Origin: Lentisphaerota bacterium
GTDB lineage: Bacteria > Verrucomicrobiota > Lentisphaeria > Victivallales > Victivallaceae
Direction: 5' to 3'
DNA: 64,000 nt
Assembly (NCBI GenBank): GCA_015061545.1
Contig: SUWJ01000006.1
Coordinates: 1-64,000 of the forward strand
Below are positions 39,906 through 48,666 of the stretch, in pieces. Below the pieces are notes generated by a model. That model did no database searches. It saw nothing but the letters and a program-made list of their open reading frames with translations, and was not told the DNA's origin. Position numbers and translations under genes: made by a program. Every line of letters begins with the position of its first letter. Positions within the stretch are counted from its first letter, which is position 1.

Positions 39906-40709
39906 ATGAAAAATGTATTCAGAAAGCTGTTTGATTCAACGGCAATACTCTGTTTTATATTGATCATGGCAGGATGCGCAACGGAACGTCCTGCCGACAT
40001 CTCGCTTGATGAACTCAAATCGCAAATGGCGCAAGCTATGGATCCCGCCGGTGAATATCGGCGGGCGAGCGCCTATTATCAACGGCAGAATATTACTGAA
40101 AGCGGATTTTTCTCGACCAGTCATCAGCTGCTGGAAGTGCGTTTTCAGCGTCCGGATAAATTCAAATTAAGCTACTATCATAAAAACAAAGTCGCTACCG
40201 AAATCATCAGCAGCGGCGATCAGGCGTGGCTGGTGGATCACCGCCACGGCAAAGTAACTGCCATCAGCGGCGAAGCCCATGATAAACTCAAACTCATGCA
40301 GGCGCTGGGGCATCCTGATACCGATTACGGCAAACTCTTCAGCAATATAACCTTGTCCATGCTGCAGCTGGAGGATGACCGCTGGTATTACAAAATGATC
40401 TGTCAACCGATACTTACGGGTTCCAACCCGATTATTGTGTATGTGGATAAAGCAACCATGCTGCCTAAACGCATGGAAATAACGATCAATACTCCTCAGG
40501 GCAAAATCACTTCGGTAAGCGATGTGGAGCAATATCAGAAGTTCGGCACGCTTAACATACCTGTATTGACCAGGGTCAAAGACGGCTCGCGGGAATATAC
40601 CACGCGGGTGGTGGGCTATCAGCTTAACGCGGCTTTTCTGCCCGAAGAATTTAATTTGCCCGAATTTGATCCGGTGCTGCTGGAAAACACCCGTCAGAGC
40701 CGTCGGTAA
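39906..40709 (+). CDS. lipoprotein, possible LolA/LolB-like fold
   Basis: lipobox ILIMAGC; LEVRFQRPDKFKLSYYHKNKVATEIISSGDQAWLVDH resembles LolA-like carriers; ORF opens at 39816, ATG at 39906. Confidence 0.65.
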   Translation: MKNVFRKLFDSTAILCFILIMAGCATERPADISLDELKSQMAQAMDPAGEYRRASAYYQRQNITESGFFSTSHQLLEVRFQRPDKFKLSYYHKNKVATEIISSGDQAWLVDHRHGKVTAISGEAHDKLKLMQALGHPDTDYGKLFSNITLSMLQLEDDRWYYKMICQPILTGSNPIIVYVDKATMLPKRMEITINTPQGKITSVSDVEQYQKFGTLNIPVLTRVKDGSREYTTRVVGYQLNAAFLPEEFNLPEFDPVLLENTRQSRR

Positions 40710-40778
40710 GCAAACGGTGCAGACAGGGTGAATAATTGATGCGGCAAATAGTAAACAGCTGTAAAATTCAGAGTCAAG

Positions 40779-42074
40779 ATGCATTTTATCATGGATAAGT
40801 TGCTTGGATTGAGTATCACTGCCCAGCTGAATTTTAAAGATTGGCTGGCAAACGGTGCAATCGTATCCATTTTGACAATAATCTTGCTGATAATATTTGC
40901 CCGATACCTGAAATACCGCAAACTTTACCGCCGGAGCCTCAACAATATTCAACAGCTGGAAGAGCGTATTGCCGAACAGAATGAAATTATCAGCAGCATG
41001 GCGCAAATCGGCAGGATCAGCTATATTTCAAGTTCGCTGGAAAATATGCAGCTTCTGTACAGCAACTTTCCCAACTCAAATTTCAACAACGGCGATTCGG
41101 TAAATCTGCTGCCGGAAGACCGGGAGCGTTTTCTCCGGCAATGCCATATGCTTTTGAGCGGCGAAAAAAACTATTTTCACGACCGCTTCTCTCTGCTGAT
41201 CAACGGCAAGCGCTGTACCCATCTGCGTTCGGGCAGAATTTTCCGTAACCAGCACAGCGGGCAGAAAAAGTTTATACTTACAGTCATGGATGTAACCGAT
41301 TGGGAGCAGCAGAATAACGAAATAGCTTACGCGGAATCGCTGCTTTCAGCGATTTTTGAAAACCTGCCGGGGCCGATTTTTCTTAAAAGTGTATCCAGCG
41401 AGTTCAAATACGAGCGCTGCAACCCTGCCTACAGCGGACTGCTGCAGAAGAATCCTGCCGATCTGGTGGGTAAAAATGACTTTGAGCTTTTTGAACGTCC
41501 GCTTGCCAGCCGCATACGCAATTGCGATCTGGGGGTGGCAAGGACCAGAAATATTGCCGACAACCGCTGGTTTTTCACCACGCCAGACGGCAAGGAACAC
41601 GCCATGCGTTTTATCTCCCGTCTGCTGAAACACTCCGATGGCAGCGAATCAATTCTGGGCTTCGGGGTGGATGTAACCCGTCAGGAACAGATTGCAGGCA
41701 AGCTGCGGCGGCGCAATAAGGAGCTGCGGCTGCTGCTGAGTCAACAGCCCCACGCCTCGATGCTGCTGGATACGGAGTTGAATCTGGTCTGTGCCACCCC
41801 GCCGTTACAGGATATCATTTTGCAGCGGGAACTGGAAAGTACGCCTGTCTGCCGTGAAATTTGCGCTTGCAATATAACCGATAAAGCTGAGTGTGCCGCC
41901 TGCGGTGCGCTGGAACATCATTCAAGATTTATCTGCCGCCGTGCCCGTCTGGGGGAAAATCAACAGTTGTCAATAACTCCGCTGGAAAATGAAACCGGAG
42001 CGGTAATTTATCTGGCGGCAAGCATTATTGACGACAGCGGCGCAAACGACAGCGGCAATGCCAACGAAAGATAA
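40779..42074 (+). CDS. membrane-anchored multi-PAS sensor protein without a recognisable output domain
   Basis: N-terminal TM, coiled coil, PAS-like blocks (ILTVMDVTDWEQQNNEIAYAESLLSAIFENLPGPIFLKSV; ILGFGVDVTRQEQI), Cys-rich C-terminus. Confidence 0.7.
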   Translation: MHFIMDKLLGLSITAQLNFKDWLANGAIVSILTIILLIIFARYLKYRKLYRRSLNNIQQLEERIAEQNEIISSMAQIGRISYISSSLENMQLLYSNFPNSNFNNGDSVNLLPEDRERFLRQCHMLLSGEKNYFHDRFSLLINGKRCTHLRSGRIFRNQHSGQKKFILTVMDVTDWEQQNNEIAYAESLLSAIFENLPGPIFLKSVSSEFKYERCNPAYSGLLQKNPADLVGKNDFELFERPLASRIRNCDLGVARTRNIADNRWFFTTPDGKEHAMRFISRLLKHSDGSESILGFGVDVTRQEQIAGKLRRRNKELRLLLSQQPHASMLLDTELNLVCATPPLQDIILQRELESTPVCREICACNITDKAECAACGALEHHSRFICRRARLGENQQLSITPLENETGAVIYLAASIIDDSGANDSGNANER

Positions 42075-42080
42075 TTACTC

Positions 42081-43370
42081 ATGTTAAAAATTATTTCCAT
42101 ACTTTTAACCGCCGCTGCCGGATTGACTTTTTTGCACGGACAGAATATCCCCGGCAGCAAATATGCCGGATTACTGGATAAACGCCCGGTAAAAATTCCC
42201 GCCAAGCGCCCTGCCCGCACAGGAGAAATGCGGGGGATCTGGGTGGCCACCATTTTTAACATGGATTATCAGCGACCGAAAAATGTGGAGGAATTCAAGA
42301 AATTTTTCAGCAATATGTGCGTCAATCTGAAAAATCACGGCTTCAACGCCATATTTTTTCAGGTACGGCCCGCTAATGACGCATTTTATAAATCAAAACT
42401 CAATCCGTGGTCCCAATTTCTTTCCGGGCGCGAAGGCGTACCGCTACCAGGAGCAAAAAACTTTGATCCGCTGGCATTTATGATCGCCGAAGCCGGGAAA
42501 CACAATTTGGAGTTCCACGCCTGGCTGAATCCGTATCGGGTGACAGGATCGACTAAATTAAGCAAACAAAAATATCTCAACACCTTATCTGCAGGTAATT
42601 TTGCCCGTCAACACCCCGAATTGGTGTTGGAATCGCCCCTGCCGAAGGGTATGCGCCGTCTGGTGCTGAATCCGGGCGAAAAGAAAGCGCGGGATTTTAT
42701 CATAGCAAGCGTTATGGAAATCGTGCAAAATTACAATATCGCCAGCATCCACTTTGACGATTATTTTTACCCCGATAATGCCCCCGCTTCGGTGGATGCG
42801 GCAACTTACAGGCGGAATAATCCGCGAAAACTCCCGCTGGCGGAATGGCGGCGGAACAATGTGACCATGCTAATGAAGGATATTCACGACCAAATTACCG
42901 CCCACAATCGCCGCACAGGGCGGCGGGTACGCTTCGGGATCAGTCCTTTCGGTATATGGCGCAATCGGAAAAATTCACCAAATGGCTCCCTGACTGACGG
43001 CTTGGAGAGTTATTCCGCCCATTACGCTGATACCCGGCTCTGGGTCAGGCAGAATATGATCGACTACATCGTGCCGCAGATCTACTGGCAGTTCGGCCAC
43101 AACAGCGCCGCCTATGCAGCAGTAGCTGACTGGTGGAACGATACAGTGAAAAACAGCCGCGTAGACCTTTATATCGGTCAGGCGGCGTATAAGCTGGGCG
43201 ATCCCGGGTGGAACATCAACGAACTCTACTACCAGATGCTTTACAACCGCAATCTGCCCAATGTACGCGGCTCAATAATTTTCTCCTATCGCAGCATGGC
43301 TGCACCTGCCAACCGCACTATGCAGCAAGGCGGCCGCGATATGCTTAAATCGTTGTGGAAAAAACGCTAA
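42081..43370 (+). CDS. secreted GHL10-type (YngK/DUF187-like) glycoside hydrolase
   Basis: GEMRGIWVATIFNMDYQRP, FNAIFFQVRPANDAFYKS, FHAWLNPYRV, SIHFDDYFYPD, DYIVPQIYWQFGH. Confidence 0.9.
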   Translation: MLKIISILLTAAAGLTFLHGQNIPGSKYAGLLDKRPVKIPAKRPARTGEMRGIWVATIFNMDYQRPKNVEEFKKFFSNMCVNLKNHGFNAIFFQVRPANDAFYKSKLNPWSQFLSGREGVPLPGAKNFDPLAFMIAEAGKHNLEFHAWLNPYRVTGSTKLSKQKYLNTLSAGNFARQHPELVLESPLPKGMRRLVLNPGEKKARDFIIASVMEIVQNYNIASIHFDDYFYPDNAPASVDAATYRRNNPRKLPLAEWRRNNVTMLMKDIHDQITAHNRRTGRRVRFGISPFGIWRNRKNSPNGSLTDGLESYSAHYADTRLWVRQNMIDYIVPQIYWQFGHNSAAYAAVADWWNDTVKNSRVDLYIGQAAYKLGDPGWNINELYYQMLYNRNLPNVRGSIIFSYRSMAAPANRTMQQGGRDMLKSLWKKR

Positions 43371-43398
43371 AATAAATTTTCTTGCTATAAAAAAAAAC

Positions 43399-43426
43399 TT
43401 GTATATTCAAGTTACAGTATTATATT
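43399..43426 (+). promoter_or_regulatory. candidate sigma70-like promoter TTGTAT-N16-TATATT upstream of the 43474 operon
   Basis: AT-rich 103-bp gap before the operon; weak consensus match. Confidence 0.3.
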
Positions 43427-43473
43427 ATCCGGAATAGGTTATAAAATCAGAAACTTGACGGGGAAGCTGTTTT

Positions 43474-44430
43474 ATGAAAAAATTGTGCGCGATTCTGCTT
43501 TTGCTGATAACGTGGGGGACATGGGCAACAGCAGCCGGCCATGTTTACAGCGACGATGATATCGGCAGAATCATCTACTGCCGCCCCAATAATTTTCTGG
43601 TAATTGATGAAATCAGGCAAACTCATCTGCTCTGTCACACTTACGGCAAAACCAGCAAATACAAGGTCAAATTTGCTGACAGTATACCGACACGTTTCTA
43701 CGAATCAAGCCCTTCTTTGATGATAACCCAGTACGCTTTGCAGGATTATACTGCCAAGCGGCAGAACGGCTTTGCCTCGATGCTGGCAAAGATTTGCGGC
43801 GACCCCAACGGCAGAAGCGAGAAAATCGCCTTGCAGGAAGCAGCGATCAGGAGTTTCGATCAGGCAATGCTCACCATAAAAAAATCCCCTGATTACGCCG
43901 GATATCCTGAAGATCAGCTGGACGCATATATTGCCCAGCTTGACTCCGACCTGCCCGATAAGCAAGTTCAAGCAGCCACAGTGGCGGGCGACTGGCTGCT
44001 GGCAACGGCGCTTTTCCACCGTTTCAGAGAATATATGCTCGCATTGCCGAACAAGCTGAACGCCGCCGAGCTGAAGGCGGTTGTTCAGGAAAAACTCAGC
44101 GAACGGGAAAAGAGTCTGCTGGAGGATTTTTCCAATTATATGAAGCTGGACAACACCCGCCGCAAACTCTTCAGAAAACACTATCCCAACGCCAAAGGTT
44201 TGTGGACCATGTCGCCCCCGGCCACTTATGCGGGACTTTGGAAATTTTACCTTAAAAGCATGAATGCGTTTTTTACCCTGGACGAACTCTCCAAAGTTAC
44301 CGAACCGCAGGATTGGGGCAGCGCCATGCTGGATGTCTTGCTGATGTGCGAAGGTACTCCCGAAGCGGCGGTGCTGGAAAAGGAATTTGACGCGGAAATA
44401 AGAAAACTGGAAAGTTCATCCTCCAGATAA
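43474..44430 (+). CDS. secreted alpha-helical protein of unknown function, probable first gene of the GTPase/stator/vWA block
   Basis: signal peptide MKKLCAILLLLITWGTWATAAG; 25 nt before the next gene. Confidence 0.65.
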   Translation: MKKLCAILLLLITWGTWATAAGHVYSDDDIGRIIYCRPNNFLVIDEIRQTHLLCHTYGKTSKYKVKFADSIPTRFYESSPSLMITQYALQDYTAKRQNGFASMLAKICGDPNGRSEKIALQEAAIRSFDQAMLTIKKSPDYAGYPEDQLDAYIAQLDSDLPDKQVQAATVAGDWLLATALFHRFREYMLALPNKLNAAELKAVVQEKLSEREKSLLEDFSNYMKLDNTRRKLFRKHYPNAKGLWTMSPPATYAGLWKFYLKSMNAFFTLDELSKVTEPQDWGSAMLDVLLMCEGTPEAAVLEKEFDAEIRKLESSSSR

Positions 44431-44455
44431 AATAAAATATTGCAGAGATTTTATA

Positions 44456-46471
44456 ATGAAGAATTTTTACATTTTTACCGATGGCAATGTGCGCGGCCCT
44501 TTCCCGCCCGAAACAGTCGCTATGATGCTGGCGGACGGGCGGATCGATATGCAGACCTTGCTCTGTTCGGGCAAAGGTCAGCCCTGGATCAAGGCTGCGG
44601 ATGTAGGAGTCGTTATCGAAGAGCTGGAAAAAATCAAAAATACCGCCCAAGCGCCCAAGCCGACTCAAGTGCTTTATCCGACCAATGCCAATCACCCTGC
44701 TGCGGGAAATCCCCCGTCACCGGAAAGCGTTGCGGAATCCGCCAATACAGCTGCATCTACTCAGTCCCGCAGAGAGGTGGTATTCTACTGTCCCCATTGT
44801 TCGCAAAAGTATTCAGGCAGCGAAAGCTGGCTGGGGCGCGATATAAATTGTATCCGCTGCAGCAAAAGTTTTACTGCCATCGAAAATGCCCCCACCAAGG
44901 CGGATAGAACACCAAGTCAAAGTTCAGCTGCTCAAGCAGCCCAGTCAGTACCCAATGCCAACAGTACAGAAAATAAAGTCAGTTCTGCAACATCGGCGGG
45001 TAAAAACAGTATGGAATTTTTCGATTGGGAAAATTCCACAGGCGAACTTATCTGCCCCCATTGCTGGGTCAAATTCAACAGCGACCAGCTGCTTTACATT
45101 GCCAGCCACCCGGCATTGACCGGGGATCCTGTACTCGGCTCCATGGCGCAAAAGCGTTTTCTGCCGACGATTTTCAATGCCCGCGGTCAGGCGCTGGACG
45201 AAATGTCCCAAGCCACCAACGATCTGGCGTGTCCGCGCTGTCACTTGAAGATCCCGGCTACGATCATCGACGAAAAATCCTGCTATTTTTCGCTGGTTGG
45301 TGCGTCAGGAACGGGTAAATCCTATTATCTGGCAACGCTGCTAAATCAGGTGCGCAAAAACATGAGCAGCGATTTTGCCTGTACGCTGTTGGATGTGGAT
45401 CCGGAAATGAACGCCCTGCTGGATGGCTACGAAGAAACACTGTTCCGCAGTACCCGCCGCAGCGAAGTGGCGGTGCTGCCAAAAACTCAGGCGGCAGGCG
45501 GCGGTCACGTTACGCAGGTAACGCTGAACAATATAAGCGTGAATCTGCCCAAACCGTTTATATACGAGCTTAAACACTTTATAAGCAATCAGACAATAAA
45601 AGACTGCAATATAGTTTTTTACGATAACTCAGGCGAACTTTTTATGCCCGGAGCCGACAACCTTGCCAATCCGGGCACCCGTCATCTGGCGTGTTCAGAC
45701 GGCATAATCTTTCTCTTTGACCCGCTGAACGATGCGGTAATGCGGACTCAATGCGCTCAGGAAGAACCGCAGCTGCAAAGCGATAAGTTTGTTTACGACC
45801 AGCTTAAACTGCTTTCGGAAATGATCAGCCGTATCCGCCGCCACCGCAATTTGAATGTGGAAGAAAAGTGCCAGATCCCGCTGGTGATCGGCGTTTGCAA
45901 ACACGATGCGTGGCAGCATTTGCTCGAACGCGATATCAGCCAACTGCCCGTGCGGCAGAGCTGCGAAGGCGAACTTGCCATGCAATGGGTGCAGAATACA
46001 ATTATGGATGTATCTTTTGAACTGCGGGAATTACTGTTCAAATATGCGCCCGCGCTGGTAAATACGGCGGAAAGTTTCTTTGAAAAGGTCATCTTTATCC
46101 CGTTCAGCAACTTTGGCTGCTTCTCCTCGCCTGCCGATGCCGACGGCGGCTTGGGGGTGATTCCGGAAAAGATCAATCCTTTATGGGTGACCGAGCCGTT
46201 GATGGCATTGCTGGCGGAAAATTCGCTTATTGCCCAAGCGCCGCTGCCGGAAGGCAATATTTCTCCTGCCAATGCTCAAATCGCGGAAGATTTCATTATT
46301 CTGAAACATCCTGAAAACGGGCGGCTGATCCGTCTGCCGTGGAACTATTCCGGGGTGGTAATTACAGTCAACGGCAAACAGTACAAACTGCCGCATCACC
46401 CCAGAAGCAATCAGCAAATTCAGGATAAAGTCACTATGCTGGGCAAAATGAACAACGATCTCTGGAACTGA
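44456..46471 (+). CDS. GYF_2(DUF4339)-zinc ribbon-P-loop GTPase (Double-GTPase 2-like)
   Basis: N-term FYIFTDGNVRGPFPPETVAMMLADGRIDMQTLLCS; CPHCSQKYSG...CIRCSKSF; Walker A GASGTGKS; Walker B-like NIVFYDNSGE; G4-like GVCKHDAW. Confidence 0.8.
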   Translation: MKNFYIFTDGNVRGPFPPETVAMMLADGRIDMQTLLCSGKGQPWIKAADVGVVIEELEKIKNTAQAPKPTQVLYPTNANHPAAGNPPSPESVAESANTAASTQSRREVVFYCPHCSQKYSGSESWLGRDINCIRCSKSFTAIENAPTKADRTPSQSSAAQAAQSVPNANSTENKVSSATSAGKNSMEFFDWENSTGELICPHCWVKFNSDQLLYIASHPALTGDPVLGSMAQKRFLPTIFNARGQALDEMSQATNDLACPRCHLKIPATIIDEKSCYFSLVGASGTGKSYYLATLLNQVRKNMSSDFACTLLDVDPEMNALLDGYEETLFRSTRRSEVAVLPKTQAAGGGHVTQVTLNNISVNLPKPFIYELKHFISNQTIKDCNIVFYDNSGELFMPGADNLANPGTRHLACSDGIIFLFDPLNDAVMRTQCAQEEPQLQSDKFVYDQLKLLSEMISRIRRHRNLNVEEKCQIPLVIGVCKHDAWQHLLERDISQLPVRQSCEGELAMQWVQNTIMDVSFELRELLFKYAPALVNTAESFFEKVIFIPFSNFGCFSSPADADGGLGVIPEKINPLWVTEPLMALLAENSLIAQAPLPEGNISPANAQIAEDFIILKHPENGRLIRLPWNYSGVVITVNGKQYKLPHHPRSNQQIQDKVTMLGKMNNDLWN

Positions 46472-46496
46472 CAAGCCATAAAAATCGGGCGGAACA

Positions 46497-48653
46497 ATGT
46501 TTGAACTTATTTACACTTCAGCCCCGCGCGGACTGCTGCCGGGACGATCAGGATTCAGTACCGTGGCAATGACCAAAGGTATGCCGCCGAATTTGATCGT
46601 ACCGCTGGAAAATCTCAGCGGATATAATTTTACCTACCATAATGGTCTGCTGCCCGATGAGTTGAACCCGATTTGCTGTTATTATATAAAACTGCGTTAC
46701 GGCAACTGTCTTTATCCGATTGCAGGCAGGGTGGCGCCAAACGGATTGGATTACACCCGCCGCAATAACAAAATTGCCCATCACATATTGCTGGAAGATA
46801 CAGCTGAAATCAAAAGTTTCTGCGGCGGCGCAGCAGACTGTTTCTTGCAGTCGGGCAATATGTTCGTCCAACATTTCGATCAGGAGCCTTATGAACTGCC
46901 TTATCGGATCATTCCTGAAGGTACGCCGCCTGTAACATTGCAGAGCAATACATGGGCAAGACTGGCAGGAGATGCCGGTGCAGCGGCATTGCTTGCCAGA
47001 AAATTCCAACAGGATAAAAAATCTGTATTCTATGTCGTATATCCGGCAGGAACTGCGGTGGAAGATCTGTTGAATATGGCTGCCGAAATCTGCCGTTTAC
47101 TGGACGATCAAGCCGAAAAAAGTGATTTTACATTCAGTACATATTTTCAGGAAGACAGTGCATCAAGCGAATGTTTTCTGCGCTTCATACCGGATTTTTC
47201 GCCACTACTGAACAATTTGCGCAGATTCCATGGCAATATACTCATCGAGCTTGACGGCAAATTTCAGCTGCCTGCCGAGTGGGAAGACGATCCGCTTTGC
47301 CAGCTGGCGCGCAGCGGTGGTTTCTGGCAGGAAGAGGAAGAAGAGGCCATCATGCTTGATGCGCCTGAAATAACCGATACCGCTGCAGCTGCCGTACCGC
47401 CCAAGCCGCTATATATACCTGAATCCCAGCAGAAAATGCGGCTGAGAATGAAAAAATCGTCCGATACTGCAGCCGATGGAAATCAGCAGCCCGATAAGCC
47501 GGAGTCTGACGGAGGCTCGGCGGTGCTTCTCTCTTGCGAATACACCAACAGCCGAAGCAAACTTATATTTATGGGGTTGGCAGGATTGGTAATATTGCTG
47601 ATTCTGGGAGTGATACTCTATTTTTTCAGTATTCCTGATACCATCGAGCCGACACCGTCGGGCAAAACGCCCCCGTCTTCAGTAAAAATACCGGCAGAAA
47701 CTGATCCGAAAGTTGAAAAAACAACTCAGCCCAAGCCGACAACAGTTCCGGCAGGAAAAACCGGCGGCAACGCTGCGGCAGTTAAAGTTTCCAAGCAGCC
47801 GCCAGTTCAAACTGCAACGCAGTCAAAACAAGTTCCTGCCGCGCAGAAAAAGCAGTCAGCTCCGTCCAGGACGGCGGATAAAGGTTCGATTGCAATTGCA
47901 GATAACGGGCAGCTGCGCTATACGCCGCCAGAAAGTATCAAAAATCAACTTGACAAATTCGATATCCGCATCGGCAAGCTGGGTATGGGCGATTTCAACT
48001 CATTGTCGCTGTACACCGCCAACTGGAACAAGCTGACAGATGAATGGATATCGATAAATAAAAACGTTGCCAATTTGCAGAAAAAACTTGAAAAACAGAA
48101 AGTTACCGACGAAAAATGCAAATTTTCCGAAGTTCAGCAGCAGTATCAGGAATTACTGGAACGGGCAGATGATATTGATGACGTGGAAGATGCCGAAGAA
48201 GCGCTGAGAATTTTCAAAAATAATATCACAACTTTTATGGAATCGTTGTTCACCACCGCCAGCTCGACCGGCGATGACAGTTCGATAATGAAAAAGATTC
48301 TGCAAAAATTTCCTGACGATATTCTGGAAGAAGTGGACGACAGCAAAGATTATCTCAAAGTTGCAGCCCAAAACTGGCGTAAACGCAAAGAAGAGCTGAG
48401 AAATTTTCACACTCTAAAAAAAAATTGGGAAGACGCCCGGAAAAGGTTGGATAAACAAAATAATGCCTTGGGGAATTGTCAGCAAAAGATGCTGCACACC
48501 GCCGAGCGGATCGCGCCTGAACTTAAAAGTGCTATAATAAGTCTGACCCCATTGTCGCCGCCGAAAAAAATCAATAGCGACGGAATCAAAACAATCATTG
48601 GGAAAATGGCGGAATATATAACGATAAAAAATGTGGAAAACGTATCAAAATAA
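46497..48653 (+). CDS. GAP1-N2-like (GTPase-associated) domain - TM - Pro/Lys-rich linker - coiled-coil protein
   Basis: FELIYTSAPRGLLPGRSGFSTVAMTKGMP...LENLSGYNF and NKIAHHILL; TM LIFMGLAGLVILLILGVILYFF. Confidence 0.75.
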   Translation: MFELIYTSAPRGLLPGRSGFSTVAMTKGMPPNLIVPLENLSGYNFTYHNGLLPDELNPICCYYIKLRYGNCLYPIAGRVAPNGLDYTRRNNKIAHHILLEDTAEIKSFCGGAADCFLQSGNMFVQHFDQEPYELPYRIIPEGTPPVTLQSNTWARLAGDAGAAALLARKFQQDKKSVFYVVYPAGTAVEDLLNMAAEICRLLDDQAEKSDFTFSTYFQEDSASSECFLRFIPDFSPLLNNLRRFHGNILIELDGKFQLPAEWEDDPLCQLARSGGFWQEEEEEAIMLDAPEITDTAAAAVPPKPLYIPESQQKMRLRMKKSSDTAADGNQQPDKPESDGGSAVLLSCEYTNSRSKLIFMGLAGLVILLILGVILYFFSIPDTIEPTPSGKTPPSSVKIPAETDPKVEKTTQPKPTTVPAGKTGGNAAAVKVSKQPPVQTATQSKQVPAAQKKQSAPSRTADKGSIAIADNGQLRYTPPESIKNQLDKFDIRIGKLGMGDFNSLSLYTANWNKLTDEWISINKNVANLQKKLEKQKVTDEKCKFSEVQQQYQELLERADDIDDVEDAEEALRIFKNNITTFMESLFTTASSTGDDSSIMKKILQKFPDDILEEVDDSKDYLKVAAQNWRKRKEELRNFHTLKKNWEDARKRLDKQNNALGNCQQKMLHTAERIAPELKSAIISLTPLSPPKKINSDGIKTIIGKMAEYITIKNVENVSK

Positions 48654-48666
48654 GTAAGCAGTTGTT

